Part shown: positions 9,311 to 19,789 of the stretch, one piece after another
Numbering within the stretch: position 1 is the stretch's first letter
Layout: the number at the start of each line of letters is the position of its first letter
Assembly (NCBI RefSeq): GCF_002245625.1
Contig: NZ_NOIG01000010.1
Coordinates: 1 to 64,000 of the forward strand
Reading direction: 5' to 3'
Length of the DNA stretch: 64,000 bases
DNA from: Acidovorax kalamii
GTDB lineage: Bacteria; Pseudomonadota; Gammaproteobacteria; Burkholderiales; Burkholderiaceae_C
Program-made: the position numbers and the translations under genes
Notes under the pieces: model-generated
Told to the model about the DNA's origin: nothing
Databases searched by the model: none
The model's input: the letters and a program-made list of their open reading frames with translations, nothing else

Positions 9311-11104
9311 ATGGAAATCTCCAAGGCTGAAATCTCTTCAGCGGCCGCTGCTTCGCAGGGCAACACCTCCCCCGCTTCCGGCTCGCAGGACCTCATGGGG
9401 GCCGAGATCCTCATCAAGTCGCTCCAGGCTGAGAACGTCCAGTACATCTGGGGCTACCCCGGTGGCGCAGTCCTCTACATTTACGACGCGCTCTACAAGC
9501 AAGACACCATCCAGCACGTGCTGGTGCGTCACGAGCAGGCGGCCGTGCATGCCGCCGACGGCTACGCCCGCGCTACGGGCGAAGTGGGTGTGGCGCTGGT
9601 CACGTCCGGCCCAGGCCTCACTAACGCGGTGACCGGGATCGCCACGGCGTACATGGACAGCATCCCGATGGTGATCATCTCCGGCCAGGTGCCCACGCCC
9701 GCCATCGGGCTGGATGCCTTCCAGGAATGCGACACGGTCGGCATCACCCGCCCCATCGTCAAGCACAACTTCCTCGTCAAGGATGCCCGAGATTTGGCGG
9801 CCACGATGAAGAAGGCCTTCCACATTGCCCGCACCGGCCGCCCCGGCCCTGTGGTGGTGGATGTGCCCAAGGACGTGTCCTTCAAGAAGGTGCCCTACAC
9901 CGGCTACCCACAGAGCGTGGAAATGCGCTCCTACAACCCCGTGCGCAAGGGCCACGGCGGCCAGATCCGCAAGGCGCTGCAATTGCTGCTGGCGGCCAAG
10001 CGTCCCTACATCTACACCGGCGGCGGCGTGTTGCTGGGCAATGCCACCAACGAGCTGCGCACGCTGGTGGACATGCTGGGCTATCCGGTCACGAACACCC
10101 TGATGGGACTGGGTGCCTATCCGGCCAGCGACCGCAAGTTCCTGGGCATGTTGGGCATGCACGGCACCATCGAAGCCAACAACGCCATGCAGAACTGCGA
10201 CGTGCTGCTGGCCGTGGGCGCGCGCTTTGATGACCGCGTGATCGGCAACCCCAAGCACTTTGCACAGAACGATCGCAAGATCATCCACGTCGATATCGAC
10301 CCGTCGAGCATCTCCAAGCGCGTGAAAGTCGATATCCCGATCGTTGGCGACGTGAAGGACGTGCTCACGGAGCTGATCTCCATGATCCGCGAGAGCAGCA
10401 CCCGCCCCGACGCAGGCGCCCTGGCCGCGTGGTGGGACACCATTGAAGGCTGGCGCAAGCGCGAGTGCCTGAAGTACGACATGGGTGGTCCCGACGTCAT
10501 CAAGCCCCAGTACGTGGTCGAGACGCTGTGGAACATGACCAAGGACGCGGACACCTACATCACGTCCGATGTGGGGCAGCACCAGATGTGGGCCGCGCAG
10601 TACTACCGCTTTGATGAGCCGCGCCGCTGGATCAACTCGGGCGGCCTGGGCACCATGGGCGTGGGCATTCCCTACGCCATGGGCATCAAGCTGGCCAAGC
10701 CACAGTCCGAAGTGTTCTGTATCACCGGCGAAGGCTCGGTGCAGATGAACATTCAGGAGCTGTCCACCTGCCTGCAGTACAACACGCCTATCAAGATCTG
10801 CTCGTTGAACAACCGCTACCTGGGCATGGTGCGCCAATGGCAGGAGATTGAATACTCCGGTCGCTACAGCCACAGTTACATGGATGCGCTGCCCAACTTC
10901 GTGAAGCTGGCCGAGGCCTATGGCCATGTGGGCCTGCTGATCGAGCACCCCAAGGATGTCGAGCCCGCCCTGCGCGAAGCCCGCAAGCTCAAGGACCGCA
11001 CCGTGTTCCTGGACTTCCGGACCGATCCCACCGAGAACGTGTTCCCGATGGTACAGGCCGGCAAGGGCATCACCGAGATGCTGCTGGGGTCGGAAGACCT
11101 TTAA
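9311..11104 (+). CDS. ilvB: Acetolactate synthase, large catalytic subunit
   Basis: ThDP-dependent enzyme joining two pyruvates to acetolactate, or pyruvate and 2-oxobutyrate to acetohydroxybutyrate: the first common step to Val, Ile and Leu. The 597-residue product has the N-terminal ThDP domain (GYPGGAVLYIYDAL, HEQAAVHAADGYARATG), a central FAD-type domain, and a C-terminal ThDP domain with ITGEGSVQMNIQE. The usual GDG of the ThDP motif reads GEG, with Glu474. The start at 9311 gives a Ser/Ala-rich tail of about 30 residues before the conserved MGAEILIKSL; an internal ATG at 9401 is the alternative. It is followed by ilvH and ilvC in operon order. Confidence 0.96.
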   Translation: MEISKAEISSAAAASQGNTSPASGSQDLMGAEILIKSLQAENVQYIWGYPGGAVLYIYDALYKQDTIQHVLVRHEQAAVHAADGYARATGEVGVALVTSGPGLTNAVTGIATAYMDSIPMVIISGQVPTPAIGLDAFQECDTVGITRPIVKHNFLVKDARDLAATMKKAFHIARTGRPGPVVVDVPKDVSFKKVPYTGYPQSVEMRSYNPVRKGHGGQIRKALQLLLAAKRPYIYTGGGVLLGNATNELRTLVDMLGYPVTNTLMGLGAYPASDRKFLGMLGMHGTIEANNAMQNCDVLLAVGARFDDRVIGNPKHFAQNDRKIIHVDIDPSSISKRVKVDIPIVGDVKDVLTELISMIRESSTRPDAGALAAWWDTIEGWRKRECLKYDMGGPDVIKPQYVVETLWNMTKDADTYITSDVGQHQMWAAQYYRFDEPRRWINSGGLGTMGVGIPYAMGIKLAKPQSEVFCITGEGSVQMNIQELSTCLQYNTPIKICSLNNRYLGMVRQWQEIEYSGRYSHSYMDALPNFVKLAEAYGHVGLLIEHPKDVEPALREARKLKDRTVFLDFRTDPTENVFPMVQAGKGITEMLLGSEDL

Positions 11105-11109
11105 GAAGC

Positions 11110-11175
11110 AAAATCGGCCTTCTGCGCCTGTCCATCAAGCGCTGGTAGCTATTAATTTGATAGCTATTGCTTTTT
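11110..11175. repeat. Dispersed palindromic element, copy 3 (ilvB-ilvH gap)
   Basis: AAAATCGGCC, GCGCCTGTCCATCAAGCGC and GTAGCTATTAAT are followed by a second arm TTGATAGCTATT. The two AGCTAT arms form an inverted pair (TAGCTATTAATTTGATAGCTA, up to one base shortened), giving a stem inside the ilvBH message between the two subunit genes. Confidence 0.8.
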
Positions 11176-11249
11176 GACGAATCTATTGCCTGCCAAGCCC
11201 GTGCATTACCGTGCACGGGGGAGGGCAGCGAAAAGAGGAATCTCATCTT

Positions 11250-12820
<1,571 letters not shown>

Positions 12821-12841
12821 TACTTCCGAGCGAAGCATCCC

Positions 12842-12866
12842 AAGGCCACTTCGGTGGCCTTTTTTG
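12842..12866 (+). terminator. Terminator of ilvBHC
   Basis: Arms AAGGCCAC and GTGGCCTT around a TTCG tetraloop, followed by a run of T. Confidence 0.9.
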
Positions 12867-13013
12867 TTGCCGGGTGCACCAGTGTGCAGGCGCTACACTG
12901 CGGCCTTCGCCTTGTGCGCGTGTGGTGGCCTGTGTGCGCCGCAGGCAGACGCGAAACACTATAAATTCAGTAGCGTCTTGCGCATGATGGGCGGGCGCTG
13001 GAGGTCTTTTTTG

Positions 13014-13847
13014 ATGCATGACGGCAACGAATCCACCGACAACCCTGGTGTGATGGTGCGCAAACGGCGCAAGGGCATTTACATCCTGCCCAATCTGTTC
13101 ACGCTGGCCGCGTTGTTTGGGGGGTTCTATTCCATCGTCATGGCGATGAATGGTCGTTTCGACATGGCCGCCGTGGGGGTGTTCTGTGCCATGGTGCTCG
13201 ACAGCCTGGATGGGCGTGTCGCCCGCATGACCAATACGCAAAGCGCGTTCGGCGAGCAGATGGATTCGCTGTCCGACATGGTGTCCTTTGGCGCCGCGCC
13301 CGCGCTGATTGCTTATGAGTGGTCGCTGCAGGGTCTGGGGCGCTGGGGCTGGATCGCGGCCTTTGTGTACTGCGCCTGTGCGGCCTTGCGGCTGGCGCGC
13401 TTCAATGTGAATACGGGGGTGGTGGACAAGCGTTACTTCCAGGGCCTGCCTTCCCCTGCGGCCGCTGCGCTGGTCGCAGGTTTCATCTGGCTGATGACAG
13501 AGTTGGGTGTGCGGCCTGGTGAGGATTCCTGGCTCACCTGGTCGCAGATCACCTGGTTGATGTTCGCCTTCACGCTGTATTCGGGGCTCACCATGGTGAC
13601 CAACGTGCCGTTCTACAGCTTCAAGGACATCCAGATGAAAAAGAGCGTGCCCTTCGCAGCCATCGTGCTGATTGCGCTGGTCATCGCCATCATCAACATC
13701 CATCCGCCCATCGTGCTGTTCGGTGTGTTCGTTTTCTATGGCCTTTCTGGCTACGCCGTGTATGCCTGGCGCAAGGCCAAGGGGCAGCACAGCAGCGTGA
13801 TCAGCACCTCGACAGACGAACCGGACGAACGCGGGTTGCACAAGTGA
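13014..13847 (+). CDS. pssA: CDP-diacylglycerol-serine O-phosphatidyltransferase
   Basis: Makes phosphatidylserine, the precursor of phosphatidylethanolamine, in the inner membrane. The 277-residue protein has the CDP-alcohol phosphotransferase signature DG-x2-AR-x8-G-x3-D-x3-D within DSLDGRVARMTNTQSAFG and MDSLSDMV. Several hydrophobic segments follow, including a clear one near 215-235. The start at 13014 is placed after GGAGG at about 13000. An in-frame ATGATG at 12984 is possible but lacks such spacing. It lies between ilvC and leuA in the same orientation, an order I recall from related betaproteobacteria. Confidence 0.94.
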   Translation: MHDGNESTDNPGVMVRKRRKGIYILPNLFTLAALFGGFYSIVMAMNGRFDMAAVGVFCAMVLDSLDGRVARMTNTQSAFGEQMDSLSDMVSFGAAPALIAYEWSLQGLGRWGWIAAFVYCACAALRLARFNVNTGVVDKRYFQGLPSPAAAALVAGFIWLMTELGVRPGEDSWLTWSQITWLMFAFTLYSGLTMVTNVPFYSFKDIQMKKSVPFAAIVLIALVIAIINIHPPIVLFGVFVFYGLSGYAVYAWRKAKGQHSSVISTSTDEPDERGLHK

Positions 13848-13886
13848 CAGCCGCCACGGCAGCGCAGTTGTGCTACATTGCGCTGT

Positions 13887-13940
13887 ATGAACATGTTTGC
13901 TCTGGCTCTACTGCTACCTCCCAACGGGCGGAGACAGTAG
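13887..13940 (+). CDS. Leucine-rich leader peptide of leuA ([17 protein letters not shown])
   Basis: Seventeen-codon frame ending in TAG at 13938. Residues 6-10 are LALLL, with codons CTG, CTA, CTG and CTA for leucine. CTA is rare in this GC-rich sequence. The frame ends 24 bases before a terminator hairpin, which in turn precedes leuA. This is the arrangement of leader-peptide attenuators of amino-acid operons. No good ribosome binding site precedes the ATG, which is the weak point. Translation could alternatively begin at the third codon (ATG at 13893). Confidence 0.65.
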   Translation: MNMFALALLLPPNGRRQ

Positions 13941-13963
13941 GCGCACGCGCACACTTTTTCCAC

Positions 13964-14000
13964 AAAGGCCCGTATGCACCCGCAGCGGGCCTTTTGTTTT
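13964..14000 (+). terminator. Attenuator hairpin upstream of leuA
   Basis: Arms AAAGGCCCG (13964-13972) and CGGGCCTTTT (13986-13995) with a 13-base loop and a following T-rich run. ACGGGC at 13924-13929, inside the leader peptide frame, can pair with GCCCGT at 13968-13973 and so could act as antiterminator when a ribosome stalls at the first leucine codons. Confidence 0.75.
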
Positions 14001-14055
14001 GGGCGCCAGAATTTTGACGTTGCGGGTCCCCACCCACCGATACCAGGAGAACAAC

Positions 14056-15594
14056 ATGGCTGACAAACTGATCATTTTCGACACCACCTTGCGCGATGGC
14101 GAGCAGTCCCCCGGCGCTTCGATGACCAAGGACGAAAAGCTGCGCATCGCGCGCCAGCTGGAACGCCTGAAGGTGGATGTGATCGAGGCCGGTTTTGCCG
14201 CCAGCTCCAACGGTGATTTTGAGGCGGTGCAGGCCATCGCCAACGCGATCAAGGACTCGACCATCTGCTCGCTCTCGCGTGCCAACGACCGTGATATTTC
14301 GCGGGCGGCCGAGGCTCTGAGGGGTGCCAACAGTGCGCGCATCCACACGTTCATCGCCACCAGCGCGCTGCACATGGAAAAGAAGCTGCGCATGACCCCC
14401 GAGCAGGTGCTGGAGCAGGCCAAGCAATCCGTGCGTTTTGCGCGAAACCTCGTGGCTGACATCGAGTTCAGCCCTGAAGACGGCTACCGCAGCGACCCGG
14501 ACTTCCTCTGCCGCGTGCTCGAAGCCGTTATCGCCGAAGGCGCCACCACCATCAACGTGCCCGACACCGTGGGCTATGCCGTGCCAGAGCTGTACGGCAA
14601 CTTCATCAAGACCCTGCGCGAACGCATTCCCAACAGCGACAAGGCGATCTGGTCGGTGCATTGCCACAACGACCTGGGCATGGCCGTGGCCAACTCGCTG
14701 GCCGGTGTGAAGATCGGCGGCGCGCGCCAGGTGGAGTGCACGATCAACGGCCTGGGCGAGCGCGCTGGCAACTGCTCGCTCGAAGAGATCGTGATGGCCG
14801 TGAAGACCCGCAAGGATTATTTCGGGCTGGATCTGGGTATCGACACCCAGCATATTGTGGCCGCCAGCCGCATGGTGAGCCAGACCACGGGTTTTGTGGT
14901 GCAGCCCAACAAGGCCGTGGTGGGGGCGAACGCTTTTGCCCACGCAAGTGGGATCCACCAGGATGGCGTTCTCAAGGCCCGCGATACCTACGAGATCATG
15001 CGCGCCGAGGATGTGGGTTGGTCGGCCAACAAGATCGTGCTGGGCAAGCTCAGCGGCCGCAACGCCTTTAAGCAGCGCCTGCAGGAGTTGGGCGTGCAGC
15101 TTGACAGCGAAACCGAGATCAATGTGGCATTTGCCAAGTTCAAGGAGCTGGCCGACCGCAAGAGCGAAATCTTTGACGAAGATATCTTGGCGCTGGTCAG
15201 CGACGAGAGCGTGACGGCCGAAAAGGAGCAGTACGGTTTCGTTTCGCTGTTCCAGCAGAGCGAAACCGGTGAGCAGCCCCGCGCGCGCATCGTTTTCACC
15301 GTCGATGGCCAGGAGGTGCGCGGCGAGTCCGAGGGCAACGGCCCGGTGGATGCCTCGCTCAAGGCCATTGAGTCGCATGTCAAGAGCGGTGCCGAGATGG
15401 TGCTCTACTCGGTCAATGCGATCAGCGGTTCTACCGAGAGCCAGGGGGAGGTCACCGTGCGCCTGCAGAACAGCGGCCGGGTGGTGAATGGTGTGGGGGC
15501 AGATCCTGATATCGTGGTCGCATCTGCCAAGGCTTATCTGAGCGCGTTGAACAAGTTACAAAGTAAAGCCGACCGCGTGGCCGCACAGGGCTGA
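14056..15594 (+). CDS. leuA: 2-isopropylmalate synthase
   Basis: Committed step of leucine synthesis: condenses 2-oxoisovalerate with acetyl-CoA. The 512-residue product has the TIM-barrel HMGL-like catalytic domain with [12 protein letters not shown] near the N-terminus and the metal-binding [11 protein letters not shown]-terminal allosteric LeuA dimerisation domain occupies about 365-505. The ATG at 14056 follows AGGAG. Expression is probably controlled by the leader peptide and attenuator just upstream, in addition to leucine feedback on the enzyme. A strong terminator follows at 15629. Confidence 0.96.
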   Translation: MADKLIIFDTTLRDGEQSPGASMTKDEKLRIARQLERLKVDVIEAGFAASSNGDFEAVQAIANAIKDSTICSLSRANDRDISRAAEALRGANSARIHTFIATSALHMEKKLRMTPEQVLEQAKQSVRFARNLVADIEFSPEDGYRSDPDFLCRVLEAVIAEGATTINVPDTVGYAVPELYGNFIKTLRERIPNSDKAIWSVHCHNDLGMAVANSLAGVKIGGARQVECTINGLGERAGNCSLEEIVMAVKTRKDYFGLDLGIDTQHIVAASRMVSQTTGFVVQPNKAVVGANAFAHASGIHQDGVLKARDTYEIMRAEDVGWSANKIVLGKLSGRNAFKQRLQELGVQLDSETEINVAFAKFKELADRKSEIFDEDILALVSDESVTAEKEQYGFVSLFQQSETGEQPRARIVFTVDGQEVRGESEGNGPVDASLKAIESHVKSGAEMVLYSVNAISGSTESQGEVTVRLQNSGRVVNGVGADPDIVVASAKAYLSALNKLQSKADRVAAQG

Positions 15595-15628
15595 TTGACC
15601 GTCTTATAATTTCACTCACTTTCTGGGA

Positions 15629-15665
15629 AAGTCGCGCAAGATATTGATCTTGCGCGACTTTTTTT
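15629..15665 (+). terminator. Terminator of leuA
   Basis: Fourteen-base perfect arms AAGTCGCGCAAGAT and ATCTTGCGCGACTT with loop ATTG and a long T run. Confidence 0.93.
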
Positions 15666-15710
15666 GATTCTGTACACTGCTCAACACTTCTTACCGTTTG
15701 GAGCACTTTG

Positions 15711-16793
15711 ATGCACCATCGCCACCGCTCTGCAGTGACTCGATTTTTTCAGTTTCTGGGCTTTGCCGTCGTGAGTGCAGCCCTCGTCAGCCCCCTGGTA
15801 CATGCGGGCGAACAAAAAAAATCCATTGCCAAAAAGCAGCAGGTAAGTTCGGCAAACGCTAAGCGTGCCGTCGCACCGCGCAAGGCGGCAGCCAACACCA
15901 ATGCCAAGGCCGTGCGGGTAGCCGCCAAGACGGCGAAGGCGCCCACCCGGGTGGCTTTTGTGCCGGCCAAGCAGTCGTTTGGTCAGATTGCAGGCCTGCA
16001 TGAAGTCAACGATCCCTTGGACCTCAAGTCCAGCGTAGCGCTGGTGATGGACCAGGATACGCACGAGGTCCTGCTCAGCAAGAACGACCATGCGGTGTTG
16101 CCGATTGCGTCCCTGACCAAGCTCATGACGGGCATGCTTATTTCCCAGGCCAAATTGCCCATGGATGAGCCATTGACAATCACCCAGGACGATGTGGATA
16201 CCGAAAAAGGCAGTCGCTCGCGCCTGACGGTCGGGACCACGCTGACGCGGGGCGAAATGTTGCATCTGGCGCTCATGTCCAGTGAGAACCGGGCTGCCCA
16301 TGCCTTGGGCCGCACCTACCCGGGTGGGCTGGAGGTTTTTGTCGCCCAGATGAATGCCAAAGCCCGCCTGCTGGGGATGACCGACACGCGGTATGTGGAG
16401 CCCACCGGGCTGTCCAGCCGCAACCAGTCCAGCGCCCGCGATCTGGCGACACTGGTGAATGTGGCGCATGGCGATCCGTTGCTGCGCGAACTCTCCACGT
16501 CGCCGGGTTATGAAGTGGCTGTGGGGCGCAAAACGCTGCAATACAACAATACCAATGGTCTGGTGAAGAACCCGACCTGGGATATTGGCCTGCAGAAGAC
16601 CGGCTATATCTCGGAAGCAGGACGTTGTCTGGTCATGCAGGCCCAAGTGGCCGGGCGCAAGCTGATCATGGTGTTCCTCGATTCGGCGGGCAAGTTCAGC
16701 CGCCTGGGTGATGCCGAGCGGGTGCGCCAGTGGGTGGAATCCACGCCGACGCTGGCTGCGCCTTTGCGCTCTGCCCGGGGGGGCAACGGCTGA
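15711..16793 (+). CDS. pbpG: D-alanyl-D-alanine endopeptidase (PBP7-like, peptidase S11)
   Basis: Periplasmic serine enzyme that cuts peptidoglycan cross-links. The 360-residue product has a signal peptide (about 1-32, ending VHAG), then a Lys/Ala-rich linker to about 85, then the catalytic domain with SLTK (Ser134, Lys137), SEN (191-193) and a KTG motif in LQKTGYIS. The ATG at 15711 follows GGAG; a TTG one codon earlier is not needed. It lies alone between two terminators. The lysine-rich linker is unusually long and may bind the wall or outer membrane. Confidence 0.93.
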   Translation: MHHRHRSAVTRFFQFLGFAVVSAALVSPLVHAGEQKKSIAKKQQVSSANAKRAVAPRKAAANTNAKAVRVAAKTAKAPTRVAFVPAKQSFGQIAGLHEVNDPLDLKSSVALVMDQDTHEVLLSKNDHAVLPIASLTKLMTGMLISQAKLPMDEPLTITQDDVDTEKGSRSRLTVGTTLTRGEMLHLALMSSENRAAHALGRTYPGGLEVFVAQMNAKARLLGMTDTRYVEPTGLSSRNQSSARDLATLVNVAHGDPLLRELSTSPGYEVAVGRKTLQYNNTNGLVKNPTWDIGLQKTGYISEAGRCLVMQAQVAGRKLIMVFLDSAGKFSRLGDAERVRQWVESTPTLAAPLRSARGGNG

Positions 16794-16819
16794 CCAGCTT
16801 CGTTGCCCCAGGGCTTGAA

Positions 16820-16860
16820 AAAACACCCGACTGGCGGGCTGCCATCGGGTGTTTTGTTTT
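16820..16860 (+). terminator. Terminator of pbpG
   Basis: Arms AAAACACCCGA and TCGGGTGTTTT with a 14-base loop, then TGTTTT. Confidence 0.85.
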
Positions 16861-16963
16861 TAGGGGGTGATCGTCCGCTCGCAACGCTTCCGCTTGGCGG
16901 CGTGGGGTGTGGCTTGAGTTTCTGCAGATTTCTGCAGGGGGAGACTGGAGAAAGGCGCAGAAG

Positions 16964-17791
16964 TCAGCGCAAGTCACCGTGGTTGCTTGCCGCTGTGTCG
17001 TGGCTGGCGTCTGCTGTGGACACGTAGCCCAGGGCCAGGGATATTTCGTTGGCGGTGGCCTGCAGCTTGGGCATCCAGCCCTCGTCCAGCCGGTCGGCGG
17101 GGGCAGAAATCGACAGACCGGCCACGAGCTTCCCTTGGTCGTCATAAACCCCCGCAGCCATGCAGCGCACGCCCAGCTCCAGCTCTTCGTTGTCGCGGGC
17201 AATGCCGTACTGGCGGGCTTTCGCCAGTTCGCGCTCCAGTACCGGCAATTGGGTGATGCTGTTGCGTGTGTGGCCTGCCAAGCCCGTGCGAGTGGCGTAG
17301 GCGCGCACGCGTTGGGGGTCGTCCAGCGCCAGGAACAGTTTGCCGGTGGATGTGAGATGGAGGGGTGCGCGGCCCCCGATGGCACGCACTACCTGCATAC
17401 CCGAGCGCTCGCTGTAGGCGCGCTCCACATATACGATTTCGTCCCCCTGCCGCATGCTCAGGTTGACCGGTTGCTGGATCAGCTTGTGCAGGTTGCGCAT
17501 GGGGGTCAGGGCGGCGTCGCGCACGCTCAGACGGGCCTTGACGAGGTTGCCCAGCTCCAGCAGCCGCATACCCAGCCGGTAGCTGCCGGATTCCGGGCGG
17601 TCCACAAACCGCCCAATGGTCAGGTCGTTCAGGATACGGTGGGTGGTGGACGGGTGCAGCCCCGTCTTTTCGCTGATTTCCTTGAGGGAGATTGCGTCTT
17701 CACGGGAGGCCAGCACGTCGATCAGCGTAAACATGCGCTCCAGCACTTGAACGCTGGGTTTGACGGGAATGCTGGGATCGTTTTTTTTCAT
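16964..17791 (-). CDS. IclR family transcriptional regulator
   Basis: Dimeric repressor or activator of catabolic genes. The 275-residue protein has the winged-helix DNA-binding domain at about 15-75 (LKEISEKTGLHPSTTHRILNDL, cited as EISEKTGLHPSTTHRIL) and the IclR effector-binding domain at about 80-255 (GRAPLHLTSTGK, GVRCMAAGVYD). It lies 56 bases after bpt on the same strand, but no catabolic target gene sits beside it. The regulated pathway therefore cannot be named. Divergent from nothing; its downstream side faces pbpG. Confidence 0.92.
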   Translation of the reverse strand: MKKNDPSIPVKPSVQVLERMFTLIDVLASREDAISLKEISEKTGLHPSTTHRILNDLTIGRFVDRPESGSYRLGMRLLELGNLVKARLSVRDAALTPMRNLHKLIQQPVNLSMRQGDEIVYVERAYSERSGMQVVRAIGGRAPLHLTSTGKLFLALDDPQRVRAYATRTGLAGHTRNSITQLPVLERELAKARQYGIARDNEELELGVRCMAAGVYDDQGKLVAGLSISAPADRLDEGWMPKLQATANEISLALGYVSTADASHDTAASNHGDLR

Positions 17792-17847
17792 GGGCGGCAG
17801 TGAGGCAAAAGCCGCTGCATCTTACCTTGTGAAATGTTGCCAGGTGT

Positions 17848-18606
17848 TCAGGCGCCGTGAGGCGGGGCCGCATGCATGCGATGCCACTGGCCGTCCGTGC
17901 GGATCTCGTGGGGATGAAAGCGAGCCTTGTAGTTCATCTTGGGGCTGGCCTCAATCCAGTAGCCCAGGTACACATGGGGCAGCCCCAGCGAGCGCGCCTG
18001 CTCGATCTGCCAAAGGACGTTGTAGGTGCCGTAGCTGCAGTGGGGCTCGGGCTCGTAAAAGGTGTAGACCGCCGACAGGCCGTCATCGAGCACATCGAGA
18101 ATGGAAACCATCTTCAGGGCGCCCGGCTCTCCTGACGCGTCGGTCTCACGAAACTCCACGAGTCGCGAGTTGACGCGGCTTTGCAGCAGGAACTGGGTGT
18201 ACTGGTCGATGCTGTCATGGTCCATGCCCCCGCCCGCGTGGCGGCCGTTCTGGTAGCGCAGGTAGAGCTGGTAGTGCTCGGGCACAAAACACAGGCGCAA
18301 CACCCGCGCCTGCAGCCCTGCATGGCGGGCGGCAGCACGCCTTTGGCTGCGATCGGGTTTGAACTCGTGGGCCAGTACCCGGAGCGGCGTGCATGCCTGG
18401 CAGCCATCGCAGTACGGCCGGTAGGTGAACATGCCACTGCGGCGAAAGCCCTTGGCGACCAGGTCGGAGTACAGGTCGCTCTGGATCAGGTGACTGGGCG
18501 TTGCGACCTGCGATCGTGCCTGCCTGTCCGGCAGATAGCTGCAGGGGTAGGGAGCGGTCGCATAGAACTGCAGGGTCTGCAGCGGGAGGTCGTTGAGTTG
18601 CGTCAT
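17848..18606 (-). CDS. bpt: Aspartate/glutamate leucyltransferase (arginyl-tRNA-protein transferase family)
   Basis: Adds Leu (in bacteria) to N-terminal Asp or Glu of proteins, creating a primary N-degron read by ClpS/ClpAP. The 252-residue product has the ATE N-terminal domain with [12 protein letters not shown] near 66-77 and the C-terminal domain containing YDHYQLY-like [18 protein letters not shown] and [16 protein letters not shown]. Its ATG overlaps the aat stop (ATGA), so the two transferases are translationally coupled. Confidence 0.94.
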   Translation of the reverse strand: MTQLNDLPLQTLQFYATAPYPCSYLPDRQARSQVATPSHLIQSDLYSDLVAKGFRRSGMFTYRPYCDGCQACTPLRVLAHEFKPDRSQRRAAARHAGLQARVLRLCFVPEHYQLYLRYQNGRHAGGGMDHDSIDQYTQFLLQSRVNSRLVEFRETDASGEPGALKMVSILDVLDDGLSAVYTFYEPEPHCSYGTYNVLWQIEQARSLGLPHVYLGYWIEASPKMNYKARFHPHEIRTDGQWHRMHAAPPHGA

Positions 18607-19358
18607 GCCTTCGGTGTCTTGGTGGGCAGCAGCTCATTCCAGTATACGGGTTCAAACTCCCAGCGGATGGCGGGTTGTACGCGGGCCTTTTCGATCTGCA
18701 GAAGAAATTCGGAGCGGGGGATCTCTCGCCCGCCGAGAGAGGCCAGATGCCCGGTTTTCTGTTGGCAATCGATCAGGCCGATGCCGTGGTGGCGGCACAG
18801 CGCCACCAGAGCCGAAAGCGCGATTTTGGAGGCGTCCGTGGCATGGGCAAACATGGATTCGCCAAACACCGCCCGGCCAAGCGCCACGCAGTACAGCCCG
18901 CCGACCAGTTCTCCGTGGACCCAGGTTTCGACACTATGGGCATGGCCTGCGGCATGGAGCCGGGTATAGGCCTCGACCATCTCCGGCACGATCCAGGTTC
19001 CTGCCTGGCCTTCACGCTCCTTGCTGGCGCATGCGGTGATGACTTGCTTGAAGGCGTGGTCCACGCGGATTTCGCAGTGCGCCTGGGTACGGAAGGCCTG
19101 TAGCGTCTTGCGCAGTGAGCGGTGCAGTCGAAACTCGGCGACTGGCAGCACCATGCGCGGGTCTGGCGCCCACCACAGGATGGGCTGCCCGGGACCATAC
19201 CAGGGGAAGGTGCCTTGCGCATATGCCGCGCGCAAGTGCTCTATGTCCAGTGCACCTCCGGCAGCCAGCAGGCCGGGTGCGGGGTCTTCAGGTCCCCAGG
19301 CCAGGGCGGGAGCGGGGAAGGGGTCTTCGATTTCCAGCCAGGGCAGTTGCGGGGGCAT
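18603..19358 (-). CDS. aat: Leucyl/phenylalanyl-tRNA-protein transferase
   Basis: Transfers Leu or Phe from charged tRNA to N-terminal Lys or Arg of proteins, producing N-end-rule substrates for ClpAPS. The 251-residue product has family blocks [25 protein letters not shown] (cited as [20 protein letters not shown]), [17 protein letters not shown] and [21 protein letters not shown], each shown in part. The start at 19358 gives the family N-terminus MPPQLPWLE; an in-frame ATG at 19382 is possible and neither has a strong ribosome site. It is coupled to bpt through a 4-base overlap. Confidence 0.92.
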   Translation of the reverse strand: MPPQLPWLEIEDPFPAPALAWGPEDPAPGLLAAGGALDIEHLRAAYAQGTFPWYGPGQPILWWAPDPRMVLPVAEFRLHRSLRKTLQAFRTQAHCEIRVDHAFKQVITACASKEREGQAGTWIVPEMVEAYTRLHAAGHAHSVETWVHGELVGGLYCVALGRAVFGESMFAHATDASKIALSALVALCRHHGIGLIDCQQKTGHLASLGGREIPRSEFLLQIEKARVQPAIRWEFEPVYWNELLPTKTPKA

Positions 19359-19425
19359 GGTGGCAGAACACAAAGACACCATTGTCCGGCATGTGGCCTC
19401 GGGTGTCGGTTGGAGCCGCTGCGGG

Positions 19426-19467
19426 CAAAAAAATAGCCCCGCACCGAATGACGATGCAGGGCTATTA
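19426..19467 (-). terminator. Terminator downstream of tRNA-Asn copy 2
   Basis: Read on the minus strand: AATAGCCC, a loop of about 18 bases, GGGGCTATT, then a run of T. It lies 3 bases beyond the tRNA 3' end and separates the tRNA unit from aat. Confidence 0.8.
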
Positions 19468-19470
19468 GAG

Positions 19471-19546
19471 TGGCTCCTCGACCTGGGCTCGAACCAGGGA
19501 CCTACGGATTAACAGTCCGGCGCTCTACCGACTGAGCTATCGAGGA
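19471..19546 (-). tRNA. tRNA-Asn (GTT), copy 2
   Basis: A 76-base gene on the minus strand starting TCCTCGATAGCTCAG, with anticodon loop CTGTTAA (anticodon GTT), T-arm GGTTCGAGCC and encoded CCA. The acceptor stem TCCTCGA pairs with TCGAGGA. It is identical to the copy 60 bases upstream in the transcript. Confidence 0.97.
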
Positions 19547-19569
19547 ATAATCGGTATCTGTCTATGTAA

Positions 19570-19598
19570 AAGGCCCCGCTTCACTCATGCAGGGCCTG
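19570..19598 (-). terminator. Terminator-like hairpin between the two tRNA-Asn genes
   Basis: On the minus strand: AGGCCC, a loop, GGGCCTTTT. It sits just after tRNA-Asn copy 1 and resembles in layout the terminator after copy 2, so the duplicated unit may include its trailer. It could equally be a processing signal allowing read-through. Confidence 0.5.
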
Positions 19599-19606
19599 CA
19601 AAATCT

Positions 19607-19682
19607 TGGCTCCTCGACCTGGGCTCGAACCAGGGACCTACGGATTAACAGTCCGGCGCTCTACCGACTGAGCTATCGAGGA
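19607..19682 (-). tRNA. tRNA-Asn (GTT), copy 1
   Basis: Same 76-base sequence as copy 2: cloverleaf with anticodon GTT and encoded CCA. It is the promoter-proximal copy. Confidence 0.97.
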
Positions 19683-19693
19683 ACAAGACTTAG

Positions 19694-19699
19694 ATTATA
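19694..19699 (-). promoter_or_regulatory. -10 box of the tRNA-Asn promoter
   Basis: Consensus TATAAT on the minus strand, ending 11 bases before the 5' end of tRNA-Asn copy 1. The -35 region is not clear (a T-rich stretch). Confidence 0.55.
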
Positions 19700-19789
19700 T
19701 ACACAAAAATCAGCCCAAAAAGCATTTGCAGTAGGTTTGTGCCATCGGGCTGATTTCGCAGAGGCCATTTGAGTACCGCAGCCGGGCTG

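Noticed and set aside
15595-15610. TTGACC and TATAAT after leuA as a promoter
   Set aside because: The boxes are only 4 bases apart, and a transcript would run straight into the leuA terminator.
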